IMG/VR virus record: IMGVR_UViG_3300042988_002400
Location: 1 to 31,371 of that record
Reading direction: 5' to 3' (one strand)
DNA: 31,371 nucleotides
DNA from: a virus
In this document: piece by piece, positions 7,730 through 16,313 of the stretch
Layout of the letters: each line of letters starts with the position of its first letter
Numbering within the stretch: position 1 is the stretch's first letter
The notes under the pieces: model-generated
What the model was told of the DNA's origin: nothing
The model's database searches: none
Seen by the model: the letters and a program-made list of their open reading frames with translations, nothing else
Program-made: the position numbers and the translations under genes

Positions 7730-8058
7730 CAAGTTACCTGTAATATACAATTGATACTGGTGCTAACCCCAGCATTAGTAATGACGCCCCGGATTAGTTG
7801 TTGAGCTACAAATTCAACCATCGTTATTTGTGTATTAGTAGTAAAACTAAAGGCGACATTAAATCTATCGGTAATTGTGATCCAAGAAATGTTTCCTCCT
7901 GAATCTGGGATAGTTCCAACTTGTAGTTGCAAAGTTGCTCCTCCCCATGTTCCCCATGCTGTGATCACAGCTTTATCAGAACCGAGATTGAGAACAATAG
8001 GATTACCACTAATGTTAGTAGTTTGGGCGTTAAAAATAGTGATTAAATCATGTGCCAT
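7729..8058 (-). CDS. Small beta-rich virion-type protein, unknown
   Basis: A 109-residue protein, predicted mainly beta (ITAWGTWGGATLQLQVG, FSFTTNTQITMVEF, GVSTSINCILQVT), with no charge clusters or membrane segment. The pattern of a single beta-sandwich domain is common for fibre-tip or decoration proteins. It is one link in a chain of translationally coupled genes: its ATG directly follows the upstream stop and its stop overlaps the fibre start by one base. Structural role inferred from context only. Confidence 0.7.
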   Translation of the reverse strand: MAHDLITIFNAQTTNISGNPIVLNLGSDKAVITAWGTWGGATLQLQVGTIPDSGGNISWITITDRFNVAFSFTTNTQITMVEFVAQQLIRGVITNAGVSTSINCILQVT

Positions 8059-8595
8059 TTAATTCCATGCTGTTGATGTCTTATCTAATTCTTTATCTCT
8101 ATTTTCTAATTCTATATTGATTTTATAGAGAGGCATACTAGAGACAACATCAAGTTTGGTATCTTGAATCAGAAAATAGTTGGAATGAATATCAGGCTCA
8201 TCAGGAGCAATATAAAGATTATATTCCTTACATTTTTGTTTTAAGAATTTGCAATAACCTGCAAAATTATCGCCTAAGTATTTTAAAGCTATAGCTTTGC
8301 CCCAATTCTGCCATGAATATCCTGGAAGTAAATCAGTAACTTTTGGTCCTAATTCAAATGGAGAATTGATAATGATGTTAGCTAAAAAATAAGCTTTATA
8401 AGATTGCAAACTACTTATTGCCTCATCTATCTCTGCATCACTTCTACCTTTTTTCCAAAGAATTGCTTGACGAAATGGGGAAATGTAATCACTGAGCAAA
8501 CTGACATCTGAGAGTTTCTGACCCGGTAAACTTTGTAGAAAGCTACGTAAGTTTTTACCAAACTCAGGATCAAGTTGTTCAAAATTAATATGCAT
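8059..8595 (-). CDS. Unknown protein of the appendage operon
   Basis: The 178-residue protein is not recognised. It is mostly helical and mixed in charge (FGKNLRSFLQSLPGQKLSDVSLLSDY; GYSWQNWGKAIALKYLGDNFAGYCKFLKQKCKEY), ending in a polar tail. Unlike its neighbours it is not repeat-like or beta-rich, so it may be an assembly factor or chaperone for the fibres rather than a fibre part. Start ATG overlaps the upstream stop by one base (TAATG). Confidence 0.7.
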   Translation of the reverse strand: MHINFEQLDPEFGKNLRSFLQSLPGQKLSDVSLLSDYISPFRQAILWKKGRSDAEIDEAISSLQSYKAYFLANIIINSPFELGPKVTDLLPGYSWQNWGKAIALKYLGDNFAGYCKFLKQKCKEYNLYIAPDEPDIHSNYFLIQDTKLDVVSSMPLYKINIELENRDKELDKTSTAWN

Positions 8596-9158
8596 TAATT
8601 AGACTCCACTAACATCCAAGCTACAACTGAAGTGTCAGTATTATCTGAGGAAGTAATCACAAAACTTGCGCCTGCAGTTTGAGCAGTAACAGCTATTGGT
8701 TGAGGAGCACTGACTGTACCCAAACTTTGAACTGTAAGAAAAATTCTAGTACTGGTTGTGACGCTTGTATTGGAAACAGTAACGGTTCCTGCAGCTAAAG
8801 TTGCAGTACCGATTCTTGCATTAGTACCAGATTTAATTTGAAGACCTTTTCCTGCAGTAGTGACAACAAAATTACCCCCGCTTGAAACATCTCCTGATAC
8901 TGTTAAAACATTAGTCGTGTCATTAAATGACAAATCAGTACTGTTGCCAGTTAACACCCCATTTGTTCCAGCAAAAATTACAGAACCTGGAGTAATTCCT
9001 GTGCTTCCTGAAGTCAATAAATTACTAACTGTAATTTGTCTAGGAGAATATTGATTAGTAGACGGATCTAAAGTTTGTAGTAAAACCCGATCAGTAGCTT
9101 GAGCAGTAGTTGCCACAACTCCTTCTGCTCTTACGATGCCGAAATTAGCTATACCCAT
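8595..9158 (-). CDS. Appendage protein with phage 'TSFTITSSD.TDTS.VAW' C-terminal module
   Basis: The 187-residue protein has a repeat-like middle (GSVIFAGTNGVLTGNSTDLSFNDTTN...) and a C-terminal domain starting GKGLQIKSGTNARIGTATL and ending AGASFVITSSDNTDTSVVAWMLVESN. That C-terminal pattern is widespread at the ends of phage fibre or spike proteins. AGGT stands seven bases before the ATG. It is the first gene of the minus-strand appendage operon, so the promoter should lie in the 215-base gap that it shares with the oppositely oriented capsid gene. Confidence 0.82.
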   Translation of the reverse strand: MGIANFGIVRAEGVVATTAQATDRVLLQTLDPSTNQYSPRQITVSNLLTSGSTGITPGSVIFAGTNGVLTGNSTDLSFNDTTNVLTVSGDVSSGGNFVVTTAGKGLQIKSGTNARIGTATLAAGTVTVSNTSVTTSTRIFLTVQSLGTVSAPQPIAVTAQTAGASFVITSSDNTDTSVVAWMLVESN

Positions 9159-9212
9159 AGTGTTACCTATATTACATTGAGCTCTTAATAATTCTAACTC
9201 TTCTTTTTAGTA

Positions 9213-9239
9213 TTTACAACGTTAATAAATAACGATAAT
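9213..9239 (+). promoter_or_regulatory. Candidate promoter for the capsid block
   Basis: TTTACA (9213-9218, 5 of 6 to the -35 consensus) and GATAAT (9234-9239, 5 of 6 to the -10) are separated by 15 bases, which is short. It is the best pair on the plus strand in the gap between the divergent appendage operon and the capsid gene, which must hold starts for both. Confidence 0.4.
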
Positions 9240-9250
9240 AATGATAAAGG

Positions 9251-9278
9251 AGTTGAAATTTTTTTCTTTCAACTTTTT
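9251..9278 (+). terminator. Leader hairpin with T-run before the capsid gene
   Basis: AGTTGAAA (9251-9258) pairs with TTTCAACT (9267-9274) around a T-rich loop and is followed by more T. On the plus strand it has the form of an intrinsic terminator or attenuator about 100 bases before the capsid ATG. No plus-strand gene lies upstream that would need stopping, so attenuation of the late block, or a relic of a former gene order, is possible. The stem is AT-rich and weak. Confidence 0.4.
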
Positions 9279-9373
9279 CCAAAGACGGCACACGTAAAAA
9301 GCCAGTGAGATGCCACGTAAAACATCGCGTGAATTGAGGAACTTTTCTTTTCAACATTCATGTGAGGTTTACT

Positions 9374-10489
9374 ATGGCGGTAACGCAATTTTCCTCTTCG
9401 GACCTGCAAACAGTAAAACTGTGGTCAAATCGAATTTACAAAGATTTCATCACAGATAGTGGCTTATTGGCATCAATGCTTGCATCCGGGGTAGTTTCAA
9501 AACAAGACAAAACACAAAATGATGCGGGCGATCAAGTTCGTATTTCTTTCTTAAATCGTTTAACGACTCCTGGTTTGATCGGAGATCAGGCAGCAACTGG
9601 TAACGAAACAGCGCTCACCTATTATACTGATGACGTATTGATCAATCAGCTGCGTAAGCCAGTTGCGATTCCTAATACGATGACAATCAGCCAACAAAGG
9701 GTCTTATATGACCTCCCAGAAGATACTTACCAAGTATCTATGGATTGGATGAAAATCCGTGGAGTAGTAGGAGCACTTTATCAATTAGCTGGATTTACAG
9801 CATCAAGCTTTACTTATGATGGTTCAACTTATAGCGGGGCACAGCGCTTAGAGCTAACTGGGCTTAATGCTGCAATTGCCCCAACGGCTAATCGTATTTT
9901 TAGACCTAATAGTTATACCACTGATGAGCAAGTTAATGCAGATAGCACTGCGACTTTGAAATTCACCTTGATTGATGAATGCGAAGCCATTGCAGAAACA
10001 GTAAGGCCATATATTCGTCCGATCTCTGAGACTAGTGGAGTCAAATACCATATGTATGTCCATACTCGCCAATGGCAACAGTTGCTTCAAGACACTACTG
10101 CTCCTATCCAATATCGTGACATTATGGGCAATTTAATTGCATCAGGACGTGGAGATGGAGGAATCGCAAGATCGATGATTTATTCCCAAACTGAAATCTT
10201 TAAGACTGATAAAATCCCCAATGGAGTTAATTCTTCTACTGCAGCAGTATTGGCTAATACTAGACGCGCTGTATTTTGTGGTAGAGATGCTGCATGCCTC
10301 GCTTTAGGTAGAGGATACTCAGATGGTAAAGAAACAGTTCCCGGATTTATTATTCGAGAAGACACATGGGATATTGGACAAATACGTCGTGTAGCGATAA
10401 ATGGAATTTTCGGCATCAAGAAGATTCAATTTAATAGCTTAGACAACGGCGTCATTGTTGTTCCAACATACGTTGCACAAACTAGTTAG
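9374..10489 (+). CDS. Major capsid protein, N4-gp56/DUF4043-like
   Basis: A 371-residue protein in which DQAATGNETALTYYTDDVLINQLRKPVAIPNTMTISQQ, followed by a helical segment and a long domain ending in IFGIKKIQFNSLDNGVIVVPTYV, fits the N4-gp56/DUF4043 major capsid group of HK97-fold capsid proteins. I start at the ATG at 9374, because GTGAGG, which includes the in-frame GTG at 9362, is its Shine-Dalgarno. It would assemble on the scaffold protein encoded 9.5 kb away on the other strand, an unusual separation. The head decoration gene follows after nine bases. Confidence 0.88.
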   Translation: MAVTQFSSSDLQTVKLWSNRIYKDFITDSGLLASMLASGVVSKQDKTQNDAGDQVRISFLNRLTTPGLIGDQAATGNETALTYYTDDVLINQLRKPVAIPNTMTISQQRVLYDLPEDTYQVSMDWMKIRGVVGALYQLAGFTASSFTYDGSTYSGAQRLELTGLNAAIAPTANRIFRPNSYTTDEQVNADSTATLKFTLIDECEAIAETVRPYIRPISETSGVKYHMYVHTRQWQQLLQDTTAPIQYRDIMGNLIASGRGDGGIARSMIYSQTEIFKTDKIPNGVNSSTAAVLANTRRAVFCGRDAACLALGRGYSDGKETVPGFIIREDTWDIGQIRRVAINGIFGIKKIQFNSLDNGVIVVPTYVAQTS

Positions 10490-10498
10490 GAGGCTATT

Positions 10499-10987
10499 AT
10501 GTCAAGTTATAATTTTACTTTGGTTGATCCTATTTCTCCTTGGAATTCAGGATCTTTTATGATGGCGAAGGCATATTATGATCTCGCTACAGTTGCATTA
10601 GTTAATGGAGACACCATTACTGCAACTAATATTATTCCTGGAGATGGAGTAGAGATCATTGAGATCTTTGTCTCCCATCCAGAATTGGATACTAATGCTA
10701 CCCCTACTGGCACTTATAATGTTGGTGATAGTGGCAATGCAGCACGGTTTATTTCTTCTGCTCCATTAGGAACAAACGGTGCGACTACTGCAGGATTCCA
10801 AATACGTAACAGTATCAATATTGCAACAACGACTTCTAGTGGTGTAGTTGCAACAGGATCTGGTTATCGCTATACCGGAACTAGCCCTGCAAGCTTGATA
10901 CTAACAGTCAATGCTGCCGTTGCTACTGGTGCTACCGCTGGTGTAGTGCAATTGCTAGTAATATACCGTTGCGTTGGCAATAGTTAG
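10499..10987 (+). CDS. Putative head decoration/stabilising protein
   Basis: The 162-residue protein, rich in alanine, threonine and glycine and predicted beta, sits directly after the capsid gene behind a perfect AGGAGG. Its size, composition (NGDTITATNIIPGDGVEIIEIFVSHPEL; late LILTVNAAVATGATAGVVQLLVIYRCV) and place are those of capsid decoration or stabilising proteins. Family assignment is by context and general pattern, not by a diagnostic motif. Confidence 0.7.
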   Translation: MSSYNFTLVDPISPWNSGSFMMAKAYYDLATVALVNGDTITATNIIPGDGVEIIEIFVSHPELDTNATPTGTYNVGDSGNAARFISSAPLGTNGATTAGFQIRNSINIATTTSSGVVATGSGYRYTGTSPASLILTVNAAVATGATAGVVQLLVIYRCVGNS

Positions 10988-10998
10988 ACTGGAGAGAA

Positions 10999-11625
10999 AT
11001 GGCAGTAACTTTTGGCCAATTAGCGGCCCGTATATTACAGGAAACTAATCGCGATTCCACTTTTGAAATCAGTGTGGAGAATGCCATTATTACTGCCATT
11101 AAAGTATTAGAAAGAGAGCAATATTGGCTCTTCGAAACGAGCACGCAGTTAATATTAAGTGCGGGAGTAAATAACGTAGTTTTACCGATTGGTTTTTCTG
11201 AGATCAATAAACTGAGATTATTAGTAAATACTACTTTTAAGACTGCACGTAATGGATTTGTGCCTGTCACTTTTAATGATCTCCAAGATTATCAAGTGCT
11301 ACTTAATTATCAGGGCATTCCCAATCAGTGGGCTATTTATAACAATAGCATTTATGTTTCACCATTTCCTGATAGTGACTATGTCTTGTATATGGACTAT
11401 TACTACAAAGATCCAGTTTATCCTGTGGCCTATGAAGATACGAGCATCTGGTTTGGTGATTTAACTCAAGATTTAACTCGTTATTACGCAATGTATGTAT
11501 TTTATCGTGATACCTTACAAGCAGAAGAAAAAGCTCAATATTATGGAATGGCTGCACAAGAGTTTATCAATAACATGAGAATCCGTAACAACCAAAGACA
11601 AATTATTAATCGTTTAAGTATTTAA
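10999..11625 (+). CDS. Head-tail adaptor (P22 gp4-like tail accessory type)
   Basis: A 208-residue protein opening with TFGQLAARILQETNRDSTFEISVENAIITAIKVLEREQYWLFE, the helix-helix opening typical of podoviral adaptor proteins that bind under the portal, followed by NDLQDY...PNQWAIYNNSIYVSPFPDSDYVLYMDYYYKDP and a helical end. Known members form a ring joining portal and tail hub. GGAGAG precedes the ATG. It comes after the decoration gene and before the fibre and hub genes, the expected order. Confidence 0.8.
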   Translation: MAVTFGQLAARILQETNRDSTFEISVENAIITAIKVLEREQYWLFETSTQLILSAGVNNVVLPIGFSEINKLRLLVNTTFKTARNGFVPVTFNDLQDYQVLLNYQGIPNQWAIYNNSIYVSPFPDSDYVLYMDYYYKDPVYPVAYEDTSIWFGDLTQDLTRYYAMYVFYRDTLQAEEKAQYYGMAAQEFINNMRIRNNQRQIINRLSI

Positions 11626-12429
11626 ATGCCAACCTATACTACTAATTTCAATATTCCAATGCCTTTGGTCAATAGCCCAGTAGATGCGAATCAATGGGGC
11701 ACGTTACAAAACCAAGGTGCAGTTATTATCGATAACGTACTTGGTTATCTTAGTAAAAGTTCGATTGGAAGTACTCGTCCTAGTTATACTCAAGCTGGGA
11801 CATTTTGGGTTGATAACACTACTAATCCTTGGAATGTCAATATTTATGATGGAGTCCAAGATGTACCCCTTGGTACCTTAGATCCAACTGCTCATACTTT
11901 TACTCCTACAGGCGGAGTAATGATGAAAATTGCAGAATATACCTTAAGTAGTGTCTCATATCAAGATATTCCTATTGTTGGATATACTTCATACAGAATT
12001 GTTCTACAGAATGTCTTTTGTTCAGTAGATGTATCAGGTCCTGGATTTTTAATGAGTACTGATGGAGGAATTACATTCATTAATACGGCTGGTGCTTATC
12101 AATGGGGTGCTTGGTGCGCTACAGGAGGTACTGCAGGAAACAACATAGGATCTAGAAGTGATACTAGATTATACGTGTCATTACTAGATGTGGGCAATGC
12201 TACCAATGAAGGCCTAATTTCCTCTGATATTTGGATTAATAATGCTGGTAATAATAATATGTTCACTGTCTTGAATTTCGAAGGAGCTGCTTCAAATGGC
12301 CTAACTCAATATTGGGGATATAAAGGATTTGGTATTAGAGTCAATAAAGAAGTGAATAATGCCGTACGATTTCAATTCAATAATGGCATTATTACACAAG
12401 GTAAAATTATTGTTTATGGAATATCATAA
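11626..12429 (+). CDS. Tail-attached fibre or appendage protein
   Basis: The 267-residue protein has an N-terminal segment NIPMPLVNSPVDANQWGTLQNQGAVIIDN followed by RPSYTQAGTFWVDNTTNPWNVNIYDG, a pattern found at the base of phage fibres and spikes where it anchors to the tail. The rest is a beta-rich, neutral domain (LYVSLLDVGNATNEGLISSDIWINNAG), likely a receptor-contact or jelly-roll-like tip. Start follows the adaptor stop without a gap and has no clear Shine-Dalgarno, so coupling to the adaptor gene is probable. Its stop overlaps the hub start by one base. Confidence 0.75.
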   Translation: MPTYTTNFNIPMPLVNSPVDANQWGTLQNQGAVIIDNVLGYLSKSSIGSTRPSYTQAGTFWVDNTTNPWNVNIYDGVQDVPLGTLDPTAHTFTPTGGVMMKIAEYTLSSVSYQDIPIVGYTSYRIVLQNVFCSVDVSGPGFLMSTDGGITFINTAGAYQWGAWCATGGTAGNNIGSRSDTRLYVSLLDVGNATNEGLISSDIWINNAGNNNMFTVLNFEGAASNGLTQYWGYKGFGIRVNKEVNNAVRFQFNNGIITQGKIIVYGIS

Positions 12430-15041
12430 TGCCTTTACTAGGAAAAAAACTTCCTATTGAGATTGCAGCAGGAGTTAATCCTATTAATGATAGCACAGGG
12501 CTAGACACAATATATTACACCAATACTGATAAGGTACGCTTCCAGAACGGAAAATTGCGGAAAATGGCAGGATGTGTACGTGTTTTCTTCAACAATAATC
12601 AGAGGATATATGGGGCAGCGCGTACTGTATTTTCTTATGCTGATTCTACTAATGTCCATCGGCTTTTGATTGGAACTTCCTCTGGCTTATATGTTTATAT
12701 TGGGAGCAATATTGAAAATATTACTCCTTTAACTGGATCTCCTATTCTCATTCCCAACTCTCTCTCTACGGTCTATGTCACTGATCAGAGTTATTCTGTA
12801 AATACAACCATTAATAGTGACATTGTAACTTTTAATATTCCACATTTTCTTTCAATAGGAGATAGCGTAAAAATTAGTGGAGTTAGTAGCACTGTTGGTG
12901 GCATTCCTGCATCTAATTTGAATGGAATATTTACTGTAGTTGCAGTGCCTTCCAATTTTGCTTTCCAAGTTGAAACAACTGTCACCGCTACAAGTACTGC
13001 GACTGGAGGTGGTACAGGTATCACTATGGCTACGCAGCAAATTATCATTACCGTTGCTGATAATGGAGTCTCAATTGGAGAAAGAATAAAGATTGCAGAT
13101 AGTGCCGACGTAGGTGGCATTCCTGCAGCAAGCATTAATATTGAAAATATTGTCACTAAAATTATTACTATTAATAGTTTTGTCGTCAATACTGATACAT
13201 TTGCTACAAGTGCCGTGACCGATGGAGGAGGAGCTGACGTTACTCTTACTTTACAAATCATTCCTGGAAATCCCAATCAAATTAGAGGTTTTGGTTTTGG
13301 AATGGGAGAATTTGGGGTTGGATATTTTGGTATTTCTCAAAACTCAGCAGTAGGTATTGTACGTCCTGCTATTTGGTCAATTGATACTTTTGGAAATAAT
13401 GTAATCTTGACTCCCGGTACTCAAGGAAAAATTTATATTTGGGATAATGATGAAACTATTGCTCCAGTTGCACTATTAAATTCTCCTTCAGAAGTAAACT
13501 GGGTATTTGAAAGTAATGGTGCAGTTTGTGCTCTGGGCATCAATGGTGCACCTGATTCTTTTGCAAGCAGTGATATTGGTAACGCTACTATATGGACTCC
13601 TGGTCCAAATAATTTGTCTTATGCTACTTCTATTCCTGGAGCAACAATTTTTATTTCCCGATGTAAAAGTAGGAATATTAATTTACTCTTTACAGATAGT
13701 AAGGTGTATACTGCTGAATTTTTAGGTCCCCCTTTTATTTGGTCTTTTCAAGAATTATTCAGTACAGATGGATTAATTGGACCACGAGCTCAAGTACAAA
13801 TTGAAGATGCAGTATTTTGGATGGGATATGGAGATTGGTTTGTATTTAATGGAACTACGGTTAATATTCTGCCCAATAATACAATCAAACGTTATGTCCT
13901 TGATCAACTTGATTATGGCCAAACTGATAAAATCTTTGCTCGCGGTAATCCTGCCTATAATGAAGTATGGTGGTTTTATTGTTTAGCTGGTGATTCAGAA
14001 CCAACTCGTTATGTAATTTATAATTATCGGGAACAACATTGGACCATTGGAACTTGGGACAGAACTGCAGCCTCGCATCCTCCGTCAATTAATGTCGTTC
14101 CTTATATGATTGATAGTAATAACTTCGATACTGTCACTTTAGGAACTAATCCTATTTCCACTGTTTTTTATAACTTAACTACTGACCCTATTAGCGCTAC
14201 CGATAGTAGTTCATCGATCGTAATATTAATACCAAATCATATGCTCCAAATTGGAGATTCAATTCAGATTAGTAATGCCAATACTACTCATGGAATTACT
14301 GGAGCTAATATCAATGGTACTAGAGTAGTTACTGCCATTACTCCAACCACCATCACTGTCACTGCAGGCGCAAGCGCAACAAGTACTGGTACTGGAGGAG
14401 GCAGCAGTATCACAGTTGGCACTCAATTGATCAATGTTGCTACTACTCTTCATTTAAGCAACGGCTTTACAGTCCATCTTACGAATATAACTGCGATCAG
14501 TGGTTTCACAACATCTAATCTCAATGGGAACTTTATCATTCGTTATAGCTCTACTACCAATTTTACTTTTGTGGCTAATGGTGGCATGAGTACTGGTCAA
14601 AATAGTGGGGGAGGAAATGAAGTTTTTGTAAACTATGAACAAACAGTAAGACTATTCCAGCATGAGGTAGGCACTGATGACTATGATGTTGTGAATTGTG
14701 ATGTTAATAATCCTAGAAGCTGTCTTGCTGCTCTTAATGCTTTTGCGGAAACAAACTATGCGCAATTAGGAGTGGGGGACAATAATATGTTGATTTACTC
14801 GGTCATCCCCGATTCTTTGCAACAAGGTAATTTGCAAATTACAGTTTACACCCAACTCTATCCTCAAACTAATGCAACAATCATTCAAAAAGGACCATTT
14901 ACGATTACCCCTCAGACTAACAAAGTTGATGTCATGGCATTAGGTAGACAGAGAAAATATCGGATTGCAAGTAACGAAATCGGACAAGATTTTTTAATTG
15001 GTCGTTGGTTTGAACAAATTACTGAGAGCACTCCAAGATGA
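12429..15041 (+). CDS. Tail hub protein, P22 gp10-like, expanded by inserted beta domains
   Basis: The 870-residue protein begins with the hub pattern: DTIYYTNTDKVRFQNGKLRKMAGCVRVF, then YGAARTVFSYADSTNVHRLLIGTSSGLYVY, and later VCALGINGAPDSFASSDIGNATIWTP, VFWMGYGDWFVFNGTTVNILP and WWFYCLAGDSEPTRYVIYNYREQHWTIGTWDRTA. Known relatives (packaged-DNA stabilising protein gp10) form the tail hub and plug; P22 gp10 is about half this length. The extra length is at about 120-285 and 575-710, each made of modules like 'HFLSIGDSVKISGVSSTVGGIPASNLNGIFTV...TATSTATGGGTGIT', a beta module repeated two or more times. The C-terminal 150 residues (YSVIPDSLQQGNLQITVYTQLYP) are again hub-like. Confidence 0.83.
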   Translation: MPLLGKKLPIEIAAGVNPINDSTGLDTIYYTNTDKVRFQNGKLRKMAGCVRVFFNNNQRIYGAARTVFSYADSTNVHRLLIGTSSGLYVYIGSNIENITPLTGSPILIPNSLSTVYVTDQSYSVNTTINSDIVTFNIPHFLSIGDSVKISGVSSTVGGIPASNLNGIFTVVAVPSNFAFQVETTVTATSTATGGGTGITMATQQIIITVADNGVSIGERIKIADSADVGGIPAASINIENIVTKIITINSFVVNTDTFATSAVTDGGGADVTLTLQIIPGNPNQIRGFGFGMGEFGVGYFGISQNSAVGIVRPAIWSIDTFGNNVILTPGTQGKIYIWDNDETIAPVALLNSPSEVNWVFESNGAVCALGINGAPDSFASSDIGNATIWTPGPNNLSYATSIPGATIFISRCKSRNINLLFTDSKVYTAEFLGPPFIWSFQELFSTDGLIGPRAQVQIEDAVFWMGYGDWFVFNGTTVNILPNNTIKRYVLDQLDYGQTDKIFARGNPAYNEVWWFYCLAGDSEPTRYVIYNYREQHWTIGTWDRTAASHPPSINVVPYMIDSNNFDTVTLGTNPISTVFYNLTTDPISATDSSSSIVILIPNHMLQIGDSIQISNANTTHGITGANINGTRVVTAITPTTITVTAGASATSTGTGGGSSITVGTQLINVATTLHLSNGFTVHLTNITAISGFTTSNLNGNFIIRYSSTTNFTFVANGGMSTGQNSGGGNEVFVNYEQTVRLFQHEVGTDDYDVVNCDVNNPRSCLAALNAFAETNYAQLGVGDNNMLIYSVIPDSLQQGNLQITVYTQLYPQTNATIIQKGPFTITPQTNKVDVMALGRQRKYRIASNEIGQDFLIGRWFEQITESTPR

Positions 15042-15337
15042 CAAGATTTCATAAAGACCCAAGTAACATAAAAGAATCTTATAATGTTAGCGCTACTACT
15101 GTCTACGAAGAAAGAATTAAAAGACTAGAGCAACGAATGGATAACTTAAGTAATTACCTACAAATGCTTTTCCTGAAAGGTAGGACAAGAGTAGATAGGA
15201 GTGCTCCAGTATCGAGTGCCGATGTGCAGCCTCCTGATATGTTATATGATGTAGTTTGGAGTAGTGATTATTTATACATTGTGGTGGACGATTCCGGAGT
15301 ATTAAAATGGCGTCGTATTACATTAAGTACATTTTAG
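15038..15337 (+). CDS. Small coiled-coil virion protein
   Basis: A 99-residue protein with a helical, heptad-like part (TTVYEERIKRLEQRMDNLSNYLQML, about 20-44) and a C-terminal beta domain, DVVWSSDYLYIVVDDSGVLKWRRITLSTF, similar to short trimeric fibre heads. It overlaps the hub stop by four bases (ATGA). It could be a small trimeric tail component; function is inferred from shape and context only. Confidence 0.68.
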   Translation: MTRFHKDPSNIKESYNVSATTVYEERIKRLEQRMDNLSNYLQMLFLKGRTRVDRSAPVSSADVQPPDMLYDVVWSSDYLYIVVDDSGVLKWRRITLSTF

Positions 15338-15347
15338 GAGGTTTCTG

Positions 15348-16022
15348 ATGGATTTTTTAGGTGGATTATTACAAGTTGGTGGAGGACTTTTAGGGGGATT
15401 ATTTGGAGGAGAAGAGGGAGCGCAGCCATCCCAACAAGTTTCAGGATGGCAAGCATTACCTCGTGAAGTACAAGAAGCATTTCTTAAAACATATTTGCCC
15501 GACGTCAAACAAATATATCAAGCAGGACCTAATCAATACGAAAAACAAGCTGAAAGTATGTTAGGTGGTGGAATTGCGGGATTACGTAAAGATTTACCGC
15601 AATATATGAGTCCCTTTCAAGAACAAGTCATAGATCGAACTTTAAAGCGTTATAATGATCAAGCCGGACAAATGAGAAACAATATTATGGGTCAGGCAGG
15701 ATTAGGAGGATTGGGTTCATTTGGAAGTTCTGCTCTTGGTACTCAATTAGCACAACTAGATAAAAACAATTTAGATCGTCAATTAGATTATTTAAGTCAA
15801 GCTAATCAAGAAAACTATTCACAAGCTTTAGGATTACGCCAAGGATTGTTGAACGATTTACTGCAGGCTGGACAGATGCCTTATCAGAGAGTTTCAAGAT
15901 TGGGCACAATGTTAAATGCATTTCCTGGTGGGTCACAAAGCACTGGAGCTGTTCAAGGCACTCCAAATTGGGCCTCTAAATTAGGTGGAGGCATGATGTC
16001 ACTCGGCAGCTTATTTTCATAA
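15348..16022 (+). CDS. Putative DNA-ejection protein, glycine-rich N-terminus
   Basis: A 224-residue protein whose first 25 residues are a glycine/leucine-rich hydrophobic run (FLGGLLQVGGGLLGGLFGG), typical of podoviral ejected virion proteins that enter the host envelope; the rest is glutamine-rich and helical (LDKNNLDRQLDYLSQANQENYSQALGLRQGLL). AGGAGG precedes the ATG. It is the first of four consecutive ejection-type genes and corresponds in position to P22 gp7-like proteins. The assignment rests on composition and order. Confidence 0.75.
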   Translation: MDFLGGLLQVGGGLLGGLFGGEEGAQPSQQVSGWQALPREVQEAFLKTYLPDVKQIYQAGPNQYEKQAESMLGGGIAGLRKDLPQYMSPFQEQVIDRTLKRYNDQAGQMRNNIMGQAGLGGLGSFGSSALGTQLAQLDKNNLDRQLDYLSQANQENYSQALGLRQGLLNDLLQAGQMPYQRVSRLGTMLNAFPGGSQSTGAVQGTPNWASKLGGGMMSLGSLFS

Positions 16023-16118
16023 AATATTATTTCTGATATACTAATGAAGATATATACGTTTATTAGAATATATATTGATACATTGTATAAATAATAACTT
16101 TATATTATTGAGGAAATT

Positions 16119-16313
16119 ATGGAACCAGTTACAGTTTCAAACGCAATCAGGCTTTATCTACAAAAAGCAGCTATACTTAATCAAAGAATAGAAGAGGAAA
16201 ATGAGCGCTATCTTCAGATGATGACTTTAGCCAAAACCCAAAGAGAGCAGGATTATCCTTGGGTCAAACTACAAGCAATAAAGGATCAATATAATGTTCA
16301 ACAATTGGGATGA
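16119..16313 (+). CDS. Small helical protein of the ejection cluster
   Basis: A 64-residue, almost wholly helical protein (AIRLYLQKAAILNQRIEEENERYLQMMTLAKTQREQ). GAGG lies seven bases before the ATG, and the gene follows a 96-base AT-rich gap with no other gene. Its 3' end overlaps the next gene by 20 bases in another frame. Function unknown; co-expression with the ejection proteins suggests an assembly or chaperone role. Confidence 0.68.
   Translation: MEPVTVSNAIRLYLQKAAILNQRIEEENERYLQMMTLAKTQREQDYPWVKLQAIKDQYNVQQLG

Noticed and set aside
7730-7750. TTG start 21 bases upstream for the large fibre
   Set aside because: The ATG at 7729 has AGGT upstream and the usual one-base stop/start overlap seen across this operon.
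12791-13276. 161-codon ORF opposite the tail hub gene
   Set aside because: Valine/threonine-rich shadow of the repetitive hub coding sequence; no ribosome binding site and no independent motif.
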